A stretch of DNA of 64,000 nt from Bagarius yarrelli (lineage: Eukaryota > Chordata > Actinopteri > Siluriformes > Sisoridae), in assembly GCA_005784505.1 (NCBI GenBank), contig VCAZ01000096.1, positions 288,148-352,147 of the forward strand, read 5' to 3'. A model generated the notes under the pieces. The model did not search any database, was not told the origin of the DNA, and saw nothing but the letters and a program-made list of their open reading frames with translations. This document shows positions 23,006-35,035 of the stretch, piece by piece (the stretch's first letter is position 1; every line of letters begins with the position of its first letter). The position numbers and the translations under genes are program-made.

Positions 23006-23440
23006 TACAGCCTAGCCCCAAAATGGTCACCACTTTACAGCCAAGCCCCAAGATGGCCGCCTCTTTACAGCCAAGCCCCACGATGGCCGCCCTTTACAGC
23101 CAAGCCCCAAAATGGCCACCGCTTCACAGCCAAGCCCCAAAATGGCCACCACTTTACAGCCAAGCCCCAAAATGGCCACCACTTTACAGCCAAGCCCCAA
23201 GATGACCACCTCTTTACAGCCAAGCCCCAAGATGGCCCACGCTTTACAGCCAAGCCCCAAAATGGCCGCCACTTCACAGCCAAGCCCCAAAATGGCCGCA
23301 GCTTTAGAGCCGAGTTCCAAAATGGCCGCTTTACTGTGGCCGAGCTCCAAGATGGTCGCCGCTTTACTGCAGCCAAGCTCTAAGATGGCCGCCGTTTAAC
23401 AGCCAAGCTCCAAAATGGCCACCGCTTTACAGCCAATTAG
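23006..23440. repeat. 30-bp minisatellite with YY1-like cores
   Basis: About 14 copies of TTTACAGCCAAGCCCCAAAA + TGGCCACCGC. Most units contain AAAATGGCC or AAGATGGCC, close to the YY1 consensus. Because the period is 30, long open frames occur on both strands; they are shadows. Confidence 0.93.
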
Positions 23441-23705
23441 CCAGAGACTGGCTTAGGCCAAGCCTGCCACGCCAGAGACTGGTTTTATTTTGCCCCTTAT
23501 GTCTGTGTTTATTTTTGTCATGCTGTTCATTTCAGTGATAGTTTCAGTCATGCCACTGATCTACCGGGCCCACCATGGTCCACAGGGAGGCTGTGAAACC
23601 CATGAGGGCCTGGAGGGTAATACGGATCATGATGCCATTGTGGGGATTGTAAATAAACTGCACTTGGGTTCTACAATACCTCTTGTAATATAAATATTGC
23701 CTTAG

Positions 23706-24757
23706 GGGATTTGCTACAATTATCCTGTTAAAAAACCCAATGATGACCCATCTTCAGCTTTCTGGCAGAGAAAAAATGTCATGGTATTCCAAAGAGTTCA
23801 TGATGCCATGCACCCTAACAAGGTCATCAGAAAGAGAGACAGGCCTACGGCATCACAGATCCTTTACCATACTTCACAGTTGGCATGAGGTGCTTTTCTG
23901 CATACTCATCTTTTGTTTTACGCCAGAACCATCTAGGGTGGAAAGCTCTATCTTAGTTTCATCTGACCAAAGCACACGGTCCCAGTTGAAGTCCCAGTAC
24001 TGAGTTAGCAAACTCCAGACCTTTACGTTTGTGATTGTAGCAGACAAAAGGCTTTTTCCTTGCATGCCTTCCGAACAGCTTGTTGGCATGTAGATAGCAT
24101 CTGATGCTATGGAGCATTTGTGACCCCCAAGATGCCCCTTTTTGACGCAGTTCTCCAACAGTGAGCTTTTTTTTACTTCTCTTACCATCCTTCTCACTGT
24201 GCGTGGTGGTAAGATAAACTTGGGTCCTCGTCCAGCCTTGTTCGTCACTGTTCCAGTAAACTTAATGATTCCTCTGACTGTAGATTTGAGCAAGTTCAGG
24301 CGAGTGGCTGTTGTCCTAGTAGCCATTGCCTGACTTATGAAAGTCGACACACATCTGCCTTTCTGGAATGTGGTGTTTTCTTGTCTCTCTATGTTTAAGA
24401 GTGGATAAGAGAAATAGGCCGCTGAGTAACATCATATACCATTATACCACAAGGAAACAGGAAGTCATGAATTACTAGTTAAAAGTTCCTAGATACTCTG
24501 ATCAAGTTTAAAAACGACAGTAGAAAAAGGCTTCAGTTACATTTATTTTATAGCAATTGTAGGGGGTGCCAATAATTGTGAAACAGGTCATTTAATTAAA
24601 AACAATAATTTTTTTTGGTCATGTTTTTTTTTTTTTGAAATTCAATCTGAGTTGAAGGTAGGATTTTTAAATGTTCTTATTATCAGTATGAGATTATGCT
24701 TCTGCAATCAACCACATCTTAACCAGGGGTGCCAATAATTGTGGAGGGCACTGTGAA
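23706..24757 (-). mobile_element. Tc1/mariner transposase remnant
   Basis: On the minus strand the right end, at 24757, reads AGTGCCCTCCACAATTATTG, a Tc1-type terminus. A 158-residue frame at 24350-23874 carries STVRGIIKFTGTVTNKAG (helix-turn-helix region), ILPPRTVRRMVREVKK and WDFNWDRVLWSDETKIELS, which includes the first catalytic Asp context of the DDE domain. Internal frameshifts scramble the middle, and the C-terminal catalytic part is missing or degraded. Confidence 0.8.
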
Positions 24758-26059
24758 TATTCTGTCATTTTCTGGCTTGTAAAAAAGTAATTATTTCTAT
24801 TTTAGTTAGTGAGACAGGTCTGTGTCGAACCTCAAATGATTTCCACATACCATTTAGATCGGAAAAAATGTTAACAGCACTGGTTTAAAGGCACAAAACA
24901 TATTGTAGCTTTAGGTAAGTGTGTATTACAGAGAGAACAAGCCACACACACACTAAGCGAAGCGTCATACACACATGAACGAGAAGTAAAGGCTGAGCGT
25001 TAATAAAGTGAACCCTCCCACTTCTGCTAGTTTTACTGACATTTCCTATCCTGTGTAAATCAACCATTAATATTACAGATGTCCTGAAGTAAAATTACAT
25101 TATTCCATCTCCTATTCAGGCCTACAGGCCTGTCTCACTGATTCTAGCATAACAGTTAAAATTTTTTTCCTGCATTCAGAGATTTGTCATCTTAAAGTGA
25201 TATTCAGAAAAAACATAATTTAAAGTTAAAGCTGGTAAAAATCATTTCAGGAAAACGTGTACGGATGACATGAAATTTTAGTAAGAAATTTGTAAGTTAG
25301 GCTGTTGTTGCTTTATGTCTATAACCTGATTAGTTAGCTTTTGTAGCCTGGTGCTTATACAGCTTTGAGAGCAGATGTTATTGTTCAACGCGTACTTAAA
25401 GACCTTTTAGCTGATGTAGAACAGCACATCATCAACACTTGTGTCTGTACAACAAACATAATTCAGCAAATTATTATTTTTGTTGTAAGGGAATCCTGCA
25501 TTCAGCAGCTAGCTTAATTACTCCGCCATGTGTGTTAAAGTCTTTACGAGCAGTTTAATATTAAAAAAAAAAAAAATCAGTGACCAGCGGTTTACAGGTT
25601 TGCAGCTCTTAATGAATGTTTGGCTATTTTTCTTTGCAAAATGTTATCAGACAAAAGTAACTAAACTTTTAACAATACTAAACTAAACAAATAATCAATA
25701 AAAGCAGAAGTATAGAGGAGCTCTATCTGCAACATCATATTTGGGAAAATATCTGTAATGAACTGTAATGCAATATCATTAAATACATTAGAATATTTAA
25801 AGTTTTTTATACTTTTTATGTAAGTACATTAAAGCTTTTAATTATATCTACTTTATCAGGACATTTTTAACTTAATTATTTTGTTTCATAAACTTTCACT
25901 TTTCAGTATTTGCATCAGTTTAATATTAAGACTCCGCTATATTTTATAAAATCATATCGTTATTCCTTATTTAAAATTATCACGTGTGCCGAGACGTAAA
26001 AGAAAACCGATTCCTTACAAGAAATCACTTGAATCGGTTCATTGAATCACACTGAGAGT
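24758..26059. other. AT-rich spacer including the right arm of the inverted repeat
   Basis: No coding evidence. It contains the right inverted-repeat arm (25110-25226) and ordinary A/T-rich sequence. Confidence 0.5.
25110..25226 (-). repeat. Right arm of the 2.5-kb spaced inverted repeat
   Basis: Reverse complement of 22654-22765 with scattered substitutions: GGCCTACAGGCCTGTCTCAC then TGATTCTAGCAT. Confidence 0.85.
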
Positions 26060-26084
26060 TTACTAGTGATTTTTTATTTTTCCG

Positions 26085-26177
26085 AGTTCAAAACTCGCGC
26101 GTTCAAACGATCCGTTCAGAACGAATCTCCGTTAGCGGAAGCGGCTTGCAGCGCTGCGCGCGCGCGACTGAAGATGG
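26085..26177 (+). CDS. CpG-rich candidate first exon with ATG at the splice donor
   Basis: A short CpG cluster (CTCGCGCGTTC, AGCGGAAGCGG, GCTGCGCGCGCGCGAC) in an AT-rich region ends in ATG at 26174-26176, then G and a consensus donor GTAAGA at 26178. This looks like a promoter/first exon whose start codon is split from the next exon after one base. The 5' limit is unknown. It is phase-compatible with the exon at 31271. No homology recognised. Confidence 0.4.
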
Positions 26178-26534
26178 GTAAGATAATAAAACGGAATTTT
26201 AAATTATTATTAATTTTTATTACTTTAGTTAATAAGTCATGACTGTCAGTTATTTGTGTTTTATATTCTGTATAAAAGTAAGACATAAAGCGCGCTGATT
26301 TAAATATTTTAACGTGGACATTAACGCATGCGCATCTTCATGCAGTTACTGAAGCAACTTTTAATGATACAAAACTATTAGCATGTTAGCACAATGTTAG
26401 TATTTTTAATATATTTTAATATTAGTTTATATTTGTCAGCACATATTTACTCTTTTTTTCTCATCTATTATTTTAATAGATTTTGATCTTTGCACTTTTA
26501 CAGACAGTTTAACTTAAACCAGGATTTGGAAAAA

Positions 26535-29500
26535 ATGCCTTATAATAATGTCCTATATGTCTTATAATAATGTCCTATAGGCCTTATAATAATGCTCCTA
26601 TATATGTCTTATAATAATGTTCTATATATCTTATAATAATGTCCTATATGTCTTATAATAATGTTCTATATGTCTTATAATAATGCCCTATATGTCTTAT
26701 ATGTCTTATAATATATTCTATAATGTCTATATGTCCTTATAATACTATGGTCCTAATGCTTATAATAAATGTCCTATAGGCCTTATAATAAGTCCCTAAT
26801 GTCCTATATATCCTATTTAATAATAATGTCCTATATGTCTTATAATAATGTCCTATATGTCTTATAATAATGCCCTATATGTCTTATAATAATGTCCTAT
26901 ATGTCTTATAATAATGTCCTATATGTCTTATAATAATGTCCCTATATGTCTTATAATAATGTCCTATGCCTTATAATAATGCCCTCTATATATAATAATG
27001 TCCTATAGTAATGCCTATATATAATAATGTCCTATATGTCTTATAATAATGTCCTATATGTCTTATAATAATGTCCTATATGTCTTATAATAATGTCCTA
27101 TAGGCCTTATAATAATGTCCTATATGTCTTATAATAATGATGTCCTATATCAATATAATAATGCCCTATCCTTATATAATGTCCTTATAAATGTCCTTAT
27201 AATAATGTCCTATATGTCTTATAATAATGCCCTATAGGCCTTATAATAATGTCCTATATGTCTTATAATAATGCCCTATATGTCTTATAATAATGTTCTA
27301 TATAGCTATAATATGCCCTATATGTCTTATATAATAATGTTCTATATGTCTAATAATAATGCCCTATATGCCTTATAATAATGTCCCTATATGTCTCTAG
27401 GCCTTATAATGTCCTATAGGCCTTATAATAATGTCTATATGTCTATAATGTCCTATAATAATAACGTCCTATAGTCTATATCTTATATATAGGGCCTATA
27501 TAATATGCCCCTATAATGTCTATATATAATGTCTTATAATATGTCCTATATGTCTTATATGCCCTATATGTCCTATAGTATATAATTGCCTATATGTCTT
27601 ATAATATATAATAATGTCCTATAATGTCTTATTATAATAAGCTAATGTCCTATATATGTCTATAGCTAATTCCTTAATATATGTCTTTATATAGGCCTTA
27701 TAATAATGCCCTATAAATCTATAATAATGTCCTATATGTCTTAAATAAATATGTCCCTATATAATGTCTTATAATATTTCCTAATATATGCTATAAATTA
27801 AGTTATATATATGTCTTATAATAATATATAAGGCCTATATTATATAATGTCCTTAGAATAAAAAATATTATAATAATGTCCCTATAATGTCTTATTATGC
27901 CTTAATAATAATGTCCTATATGTCTTATAATAATGTCCTATATAATATATGTCTATATAATTCTGTTTAATATAATGTCCTATAGTGCCTTATAATAATG
28001 TTATATATTAAATAATGTCCTAATAATGCCCTATAATATCTTATAATATGTCTTATAATATGTCCTATATCTTATAATAATGCCCTAATGTCTTAAATAA
28101 TGTCCATATAGGCCTTATAATAATAGGTCCTATATAATGCCTATATATTATAATAGTTCTAATAATGCCCTATATAATAATAATGTCTTATAATAATAAT
28201 AATGTCTCTAATATACTGTCCTATATTATAATAATGTCTTATAATATGTCCTATAATAATGTCTTATAATAATAATATCTAATATAAGGTCCTAATAATA
28301 TGTATCATAATAGTGTCTATATGTCTTAATATATATGTCTTATAAATAATGTCCTATCCTATAGGTCTTATAGTAATGCCCTATATGTCTTATAATAATA
28401 ATAATGTCCTATATGTCTATAATAATGTCCTATATATATAATAATATAATGTCTTATAATAATAATATGTCCTATAGGTCCCCTTATAATAAATGTCCCC
28501 TTATAAATAATATATGTCTTATAATAATGTCCTATATGTAATGAACATTTATAATGTCTGATAATAATGCCCATATGTTATAATAAGCCTATATATATAA
28601 TGCCCTATATGTCTTATAATAATGTCCTATATGTCCTAATAGTCCTTATAATATGTCTAATATATATAATAGCCTTATAATAATGTCCTATATGTAATAA
28701 TGTCATATAATGTCTTATAATAATGTCCTATATGCCTTATAATAATCTTATAATAATGTCCTATAGGCCTATAATATATGTCCTTATATAATGTCTTATA
28801 TGTCCTTCTAATAATGTATATTCTATAATGTCTTATAATAATGTCCTATATCTTATATATATGTCTTATATAATGTCCTATATGTCTAATAATAATGCCT
28901 ATATAATATGTCTTCTTATATATGTCTATATGTCTTATAATAATGTCCTATATGTCTTAATAATAATGTCCTAGGCCTTATCATAATGCCCTTATGTCTA
29001 TATATGTCTTATAATAATGCCCTATATGTCTATATGTTATAATAATGTTCCTATAGCCTTATAATATGCCTTATAATAATGTCCCTATAGCCTTATAATA
29101 ATGTCCTATATGTCTTATAATAATGCCTTAAATAATCCTATATGTCTTATAATAATGTCCTATATGTCTATATGTCTATATGTCTTATAATAATGCCCTT
29201 ATAATAATGTCCTATATATGTCTATATAATAATGTTCTATATGCCTAATGTCCTATATGTCTATAATAATGCCCTATATGTCTTATATAATGTCCCCTAT
29301 ATGTCTTATATATGTCCTATAGGCCTTATAATAATGCCCTATATGTCTTATAATAATGCCCTATATGTCTTATATAATAATAATGTCCTATATATGTCTA
29401 TAGAATAATGCCCTTATGTCTTTAATAATGTATATGTCCTTATATATGTCTTATAATAATGTCCTATATGTCTATAATATGCCCTATATGTCTTATAATA

Positions 29501-29815
29501 ATGTCATATCCTTAATATGTGCCCTTTATATAATGTCCTATAATGTCTTATTGGCCTATAATAATGTTCTATATGTCTTATAATAATGCCCTATATATCT
29601 TATAATAATGTCCTATATGTCTTATAATAATGCCCTATATGTCTTATAATAATGTCCTATAGGCCTTATAATAATGTCCTATAGGCCTTATAATAATGCC
29701 CTATATTTCTTATAATAATGCCCTATATGTCTTATAATAGTGCCCTATATGTCTTATAACAATGCCCTATATGTCTTATAACAATGTTCTATATGTCTTA
29801 TAATAAGGCCGTATT
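26535..29815. repeat. 22-bp AT-rich satellite
   Basis: About 3.3 kb of copies of TATGTCTTATAATAATGTCC + TA with variants (GCCC for GTCC, AGGCC for ATGTC) and many indels in the middle (27400-28900); copies are most regular at both edges. It lies in the intron of the candidate gene 26085-31371. Confidence 0.95.
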
Positions 29816-31204
29816 CACAAAACCTTTAACCTTATCAATACGAGTTTATGATGCGATGGTTGGCATAAGCTACACAAGTGAAGATTTGGGAGTCATACCT
29901 AGAAATGACATCAGGTGTTTTCCCGTGATTGGCCTGTTTAAGCCAATTTAGCACTCGTACGGTGCAGTAAGTACTTTTTCCTGATGCGAAATCAGTCTGT
30001 CTACAGGGTAATGAACCAAAACACTAGGTTCAGTACAGAGACCAAATACCAGACAGACCAGATTTTGTTAACTTGCAGGATTATTTATGGACAATACAAT
30101 AAAATAAATAAATATTTAGGAGAATTAATATAAACACAATACGGCAGCAGATAAAATTCCTGACAAGGTAGTTCTGAGTAGATCTTTGTTGATCTAATTC
30201 AGTCTTTCCTATTTAGTACTTTAGTATTTCGTATTAAATATTTGAATATTTAATATATGCTCCATGATATTTATCTTTTCTTTAAATAAATGTTGCACTG
30301 TATATAGATTTTAGGTCCAGTAATTTATTTTCCAATTTACCACTGAGATATATGTCTGGTGTTAAGCCACATATTACAGAGTAAGATATTGCATTCTCTC
30401 TTTCAGCCAGGATAGAGCGTTTCACTCTTTTCCCATGCGATAAGTGAACTCATTTTGCATCCCAGGATAATGAGTTATCCTCTTAATTTGCCCTACTCTC
30501 TGTAAGTCTTCATTTAAAATGGGGTCATAGTGAGTTAACAGCTAAAGACTTCCCAGGACATTACCATTATGAGCCATCCAGATTTGTGGTTTTACCTCTG
30601 AAAGCCAGATTTCTTGAAGCAAAATCAATTTTAACATTCAAAAGTCTCTTTACATTCTTTGCCATTTTACGTTTGCCAATTCGAGTCCATCCTTAATGTT
30701 TGGAGCACTTAAAGATGTTTGTTTTTACTGTTTATGTGAAAACAGAAAACATGGAATGCACAACAGAAATGCCTCACTTTTACTGTAAGTTAGCCAGTAT
30801 CTTTTTATTTTTTCTGGACCATTGGATGCTTTTGCTTATTGTAGATAATTTGGAAATGGTTTCCTGTCTTTACTGTGTTATTCCTGTAAAACCAAACAAA
30901 TACATTTCTTCTCTAACACCGCTCACTGCTAAGATCACTGCCTAGAGATTATAACGAAGAACTTTAGAACTTTAATAATCTGTAATCAGATAAGGAGAGG
31001 TCCAACTTTCAGTCAGGTTTCCTCCTCATATCAAATTAGGGAGATTTTCTTTACCGCCGATTCACTAACATACAGTGTTTCTGTAAAGCCACATGAAACA
31101 ATGAGTTAAACTGCTATAGAAATAAAGTGAATTATTGAACAATAAACTTTATTTATTGGGGTTTGAGCTCAGTTCTATTTAACAAGACACACTGAATCAC
31201 GGTC
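29816..31204. other. Spacer, no gene recognised
   Basis: A/T-rich sequence with no recognised repeat or frame. Confidence 0.5.
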
Positions 31205-31270
31205 TCACCCCCCCCCCACCACCTGTGTCTGTCTTTTACTCTCTCTCTCTTTCTCTTTTTCTCTCCTCAG

Positions 31271-31371
31271 ATTCTCCTCAAATATATGAGTCAAGAGTAC
31301 ATGCAAAAAAGTTCTGCAGAAAGAAAAAAAATGATAGCAGAAAGAAAAGGCTAAGAGAAAAAAACCTGTAA
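31271..31371 (+). CDS. Candidate second exon encoding a basic micropeptide
   Basis: A long pyrimidine tract (TCTTTTACTCTCTCTCTCTT...) ends in CTCCTCAG at 31270. Joined to ATG G from 26174-26177, the exon reads DSPQIYESRVHAKKFC then RKKKNDSRKKRLREKNL and a TAA stop at 31369-31371: 34 residues, 15 of them Lys/Arg. AATAAA-type signals follow within 40 bp. It may be a micropeptide gene, the frameshifted start of a longer protein, or a spurious pairing. No family recognised. Confidence 0.35.
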
Positions 31372-31759
31372 ATCCAACTGAAATAAAAGTAAGACTGAGT
31401 AAAATAAATAAATATTTAAGGAAATAAAGGAAAGGTATTCTCAATAGAATTCACCTCTTTTTTAATCCTTAACTATTCCATTTTTGGCAAAATAGCACTG
31501 ACTCTCGCTGAATGTTCACTCCTCAAAACTCTGTCATCAACTGAGAGAGAGCGCGCCTGCACTTTGTGTGTGCATGTGCTCGCCCCTCCCCTCTCTGAGT
31601 GAACTTTGCCCTACTTATTTTTTCCTCACTAAAGCTCCTTTTCTCTTTTGCTTATTATTTTCTTGCTGTGTTTTAATGTCTTTATCCCCATAATATTCAA
31701 CCAGTGATTCTTTCTTATTTATTTATTTAATCCCATATATAATGGTTGTCTCACCCTAT

Positions 31760-32160
31760 TAGCGCTAGCGGACCTCAGAAACTGCCCCAAGGCTCAGTTC
31801 TAAAACCGTTACTTTTTACACTTTACATGCTACCCCTAGGAGATATTATTAGAAAACATGGTGTTGGCTTTTTTCTTTTATTTACTTTTAGAAAACATGG
31901 TGTTTGGCTTTTCACTTTCACTGCTATGCCTTGGACACTGAATGCATAGTTGATATAAACAACTGGATGACAAATAATTTCTTATTGCTGAATCCTGTAG
32001 AAACAGAGGTGTTAATTATCGGCAATAAAGCCTCCGTCTGTAATAATCTAGATATCTGTCTAACACCTGATGGCTGCTGCTCTCTCAATCCTTCATCGTT
32101 AGTTAGGAACTTAGGTGTGCTTTTTAACAGCAATCTTTCCTTTGAGAGCCACATTGATAA
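31760..32160 (+). mobile_element. L2 LINE RT fragment
   Basis: Reads LPQGSVLKPLLFTLYMLPLG near 31790, with a duplicated piece around the expected catalytic YADD box, then NWMTNNFLLLNPVETEVLI and NLGVLFNSNLSFESHIDK. It belongs to the same family as 47900-48330. Broken by frameshifts. Confidence 0.8.
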
Positions 32161-32217
32161 ATGAAAAAATGTGAAAAAGTTGTTCAAGGGGTATGAATAC
32201 TTTTTCAAGGCACTGTA
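32160..32217 (-). mobile_element. Tc1-like terminal fragment
   Basis: Antisense copy of TACAGTGCCTTGAAAAAGTA + TTCATACCCCTTGAAC, the terminus also seen at 35473 and 36993. It directly follows the L2 fragment. Confidence 0.75.
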
Positions 32218-32384
32218 ATTCCAAAAGAGAAAACAAGCATAAAGCAACTTTGAGTTCAAGGGTGCAAATAAAAACCATGTGTTCCAGAGACTAAAAAAGG
32301 AAGATTGTTGTAAAGTATTTAGACAGAGATTGAAATATGGTATCAAGAAGCATTGTGGAGCGACTGTCCTTAACAAAAGACGTT

Positions 32385-33722
32385 TGAGTGTGTGTGCATA
32401 TTTGTGGGTTGCGGTAGTTCAGTTCGGTGTGTTGAGCAGCCTGATGGATTGAGGAAAGAAACTGTTACACATTCGGGTTGTGAGGGTCCAAATGCTGTTC
32501 ACTCTGCTGACTCATGGCTGTGTAGCAATCGCACAGCTCAAATCACATCGTCAAGTCAAGTTCGCCAATGACATGACTGTGGTGGGTCTCATCAGCAAGA
32601 ACGACGAGTCTGCATACAGAAAGGAGGTGAAAGAGATAACAGCATTGGTATAAAGCCAATAACCTGTCTCTGAACGTTGACAAGACTAAGGAAGATAGTT
32701 GTTGACTTCAGAAAAGCAAAGAGCGACCATTCTCTGCTGAACATCTATGGCTCCTTGGTAGAGATCATCAAGGACACTAAATTTCTTGGTGTCCACCTCG
32801 ACGGAGAACCTCATCTGGTCACTCAACACCAGCTCTCTATTAGCAAAAAAGCCCAGCAGCACCTCTACTTCCTGCAAAGTCTGAGGAAAATCCCACCTTT
32901 CACCTCCCATCCTGACCATGTTCTACAGAGGGACCATTGAGAGCCGTCTGAGCAGGTGCATCACACTGCCTGGCTTGGGGGAACTGCCCCGGTTTAGGAT
33001 CGCAAGACCCTACAGAGGACAGAAAGAACCCTCCACAACAGACATCTACACCACACTCTGCATCCACAAAGCTAACAGCATTTGTGGAGGTACCCCACAC
33101 ACTCACTCTGCACACTTCTGCCCTCTGGAAAAAGGTACCGTAGCATTCGGGCCCTAACAACCCGAATGTGTAACAGTTTCTTCTTCCCTCAAGCCATCAG
33201 GCTGCTCAACACACTGATCTGAACTACCTCAACCTACAAATATGCACACACACTCAACCTCCAAGCCATTAGGCTGCTCAACACAGAACTGATCTACATA
33301 CAACACACACACATTCAACACAAGTAGACTGTTAAGTACAGTCACTTTATAATGCTATAGTCATTTATAGTCACTTTATAATGCTGTTTGCACAATATTG
33401 TTGTTATGTTGCACATTCCATGTCTTACCCCCATTTTCATTTTACCATATGGTTGGCGCTATTAAATGTTCTGTCCAGCGCCATGTTCTGTTCTCTATTG
33501 TCTTCTTTGCACTGTCTTTTTGTAATGTTTGTGCACTGTCTGCACTAGGTTTTGCACACATGCACTTTATGTCTATTCTGCTCAGTGGCTCTTGTTTTGT
33601 GAAATTCTATGTTTTGTGTAGCACCAGGGGGTCCTGGAGAAACGTTATCTCATTTCACTGTGTACTGCATTTCTGCTATATATGGTTGAAATGACAATAA
33701 AGCTCCTTGAACTTGAACTTGA
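32385..33722 (+). mobile_element. Rex1/CR1-like LINE 3' half with inverted 5' piece
   Basis: From 32530 on, frames give VKFANDMTVVGLISKNDESA, a catalytic-box region with N in place of the usual aromatic/Ala-Asp context, then TKIVVDFRKAKSDHSLLNIY, DTKFLGVHLDGEP and KRYRSIRALTTRMCNSFF. The 3' UTR ends GACAATAAAGCTCCTTGAAC TTGAACTTGA. The stretch 32385-32500 is the reverse complement of the segment at about 33160-33260. Multiple frameshifts. Confidence 0.75.
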
Positions 33723-34245
33723 TAAAGGTTTTGGTGGTCAGGTAGTGCTTCCAGATGACTGGGACAGCAAAAATGTTTAGGGAGACAGAAAAAAAAACAT
33801 GCTAGATGTGTCATCTGGAAGAAGGGCAGTAGGTAAGAAGAATTAGTGGTAGAATAAGGAGGAGGATGTTAGGACATGGAAAGGAATAAGAAAGAAAGTA
33901 GACAGTAATGCAAGGAGAACAGAAAACTGGTTACAGCACAGAAAGAAGGTTGCGGCTGAGGCTCAAAAGAAGGCATATATGATGAGTACACTAGGACAGA
34001 CACTAAAAAGGAGAGAAGGACCTGTGAGGTTATCATGGTTATTAAGGATGAAGATGAAAATAAGTATACAAAGAAAATGGAAGGAGTATTTTAAGTGAGG
34101 AAAATGAGAGGCATGTGATGAGTACACTAAAAAGTCTGTCTGTCCTAGTGTACTTATCTGATAAACTGAGAAAAATTTGAGGAAAAAGGGTAGAAGAGGT
34201 AGAAGAGGTGGACACTTTCAAGCAGAAAGTAAAAAAGATTACTAT
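33722..34245 (+). mobile_element. RTE-type LINE fragment
   Basis: Frames resemble the linker of RTE LINEs: DDWD near 33755, then a WLQHRRKVAAEAQKKAY-like stretch near 33930, RMKMKISIQRKWKEYFK near 34050 and several glutamate-rich pieces. The first 180 bp recur inverted at 35036-35275. Confidence 0.6.
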
Positions 34246-34350
34246 TGATTAAAGTGAAGTCACCTTTATTTCTATAGCGATAACAATCGGGATTGTTTCA
34301 AAGCAGCTTTTTACAGAAATACATCAGAAATGACAATATTTAACATTCAT
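34246..34350 (-). mobile_element. L2-type LINE 3' end
   Basis: Reverse complement reads CTTTGAAACAATCCCGATTG then TTATCGCTATAGAAATAAAG GTGACTTCACTTT, matching the 3' end of the L2 copy near 50930-50985. Confidence 0.75.
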
Positions 34351-34351
34351 T

Positions 34352-35030
34352 AGAACAGTAACAGAACCCACACTGGAGAACGGTATAAACGGTGACCTGA
34401 CAGAAATAAAAGCTGTACTAACAGAACCCCACACTGGAGAACGGTATAAACGGTGACCTGACAGAAATAAAAGCTGTACTAACAGAACCTACACTGGAGA
34501 ACGGTATAAAACGGTGACCTGACAGAAATAAAAGCTGTACTAACAGAACCCACACTGGAGAACGGTATAAACGGTGACCTGACAGAAATAAAAGCTGTAC
34601 TAACAGAACCCACACTGGAGAACGGTATAAACGGTGACCTGACAGAAATAAAAGCTGTACTAACAGAACCCACACTGGAGAACGGTATATAAACGGTGAG
34701 CTGACAGAAATAAAAGCTGTGTGCTAACAGAACCCACACTGGAGAACGGTATAAACGGTGAGCTGACAGAAATAAAAGCTGTGCTAACAGAACCCACACT
34801 GGAGAACGGTATAAACGGTGACTGACTGACAGAAATAAAAAGAAAAGCTGTACTAACAGAACCCACACTGGAGAACGGTATAAACGGTGACCTGACAGAA
34901 ATAAAAGCTGTACTAACAGAACCCACACTGGAGAACGGTATAAACGGTGACCTGACAGAAATAAAAGCTGTACTAACAGAACCCACACTGGAAAACGGTA
35001 TAAACGGTGACCTGACAGGAATAAAAGTCC
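34352..35030. repeat. 60-bp minisatellite, array B
   Basis: About 11 tandem copies of the same unit as array A, far more uniform: several consecutive copies at 34500-34680 and 34850-35000 are identical or nearly so. A few units carry short insertions (for example ACTGACTGAC at 34820). Confidence 0.95.
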
Positions 35031-35035
35031 TACTT

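Noticed and set aside
23027..23399. Frames on both strands across 23.0-23.4 kb (KWPPLYSQAP and ILGLGCK repeats)
   Set aside because: Repeat artefacts of the 30-bp minisatellite.
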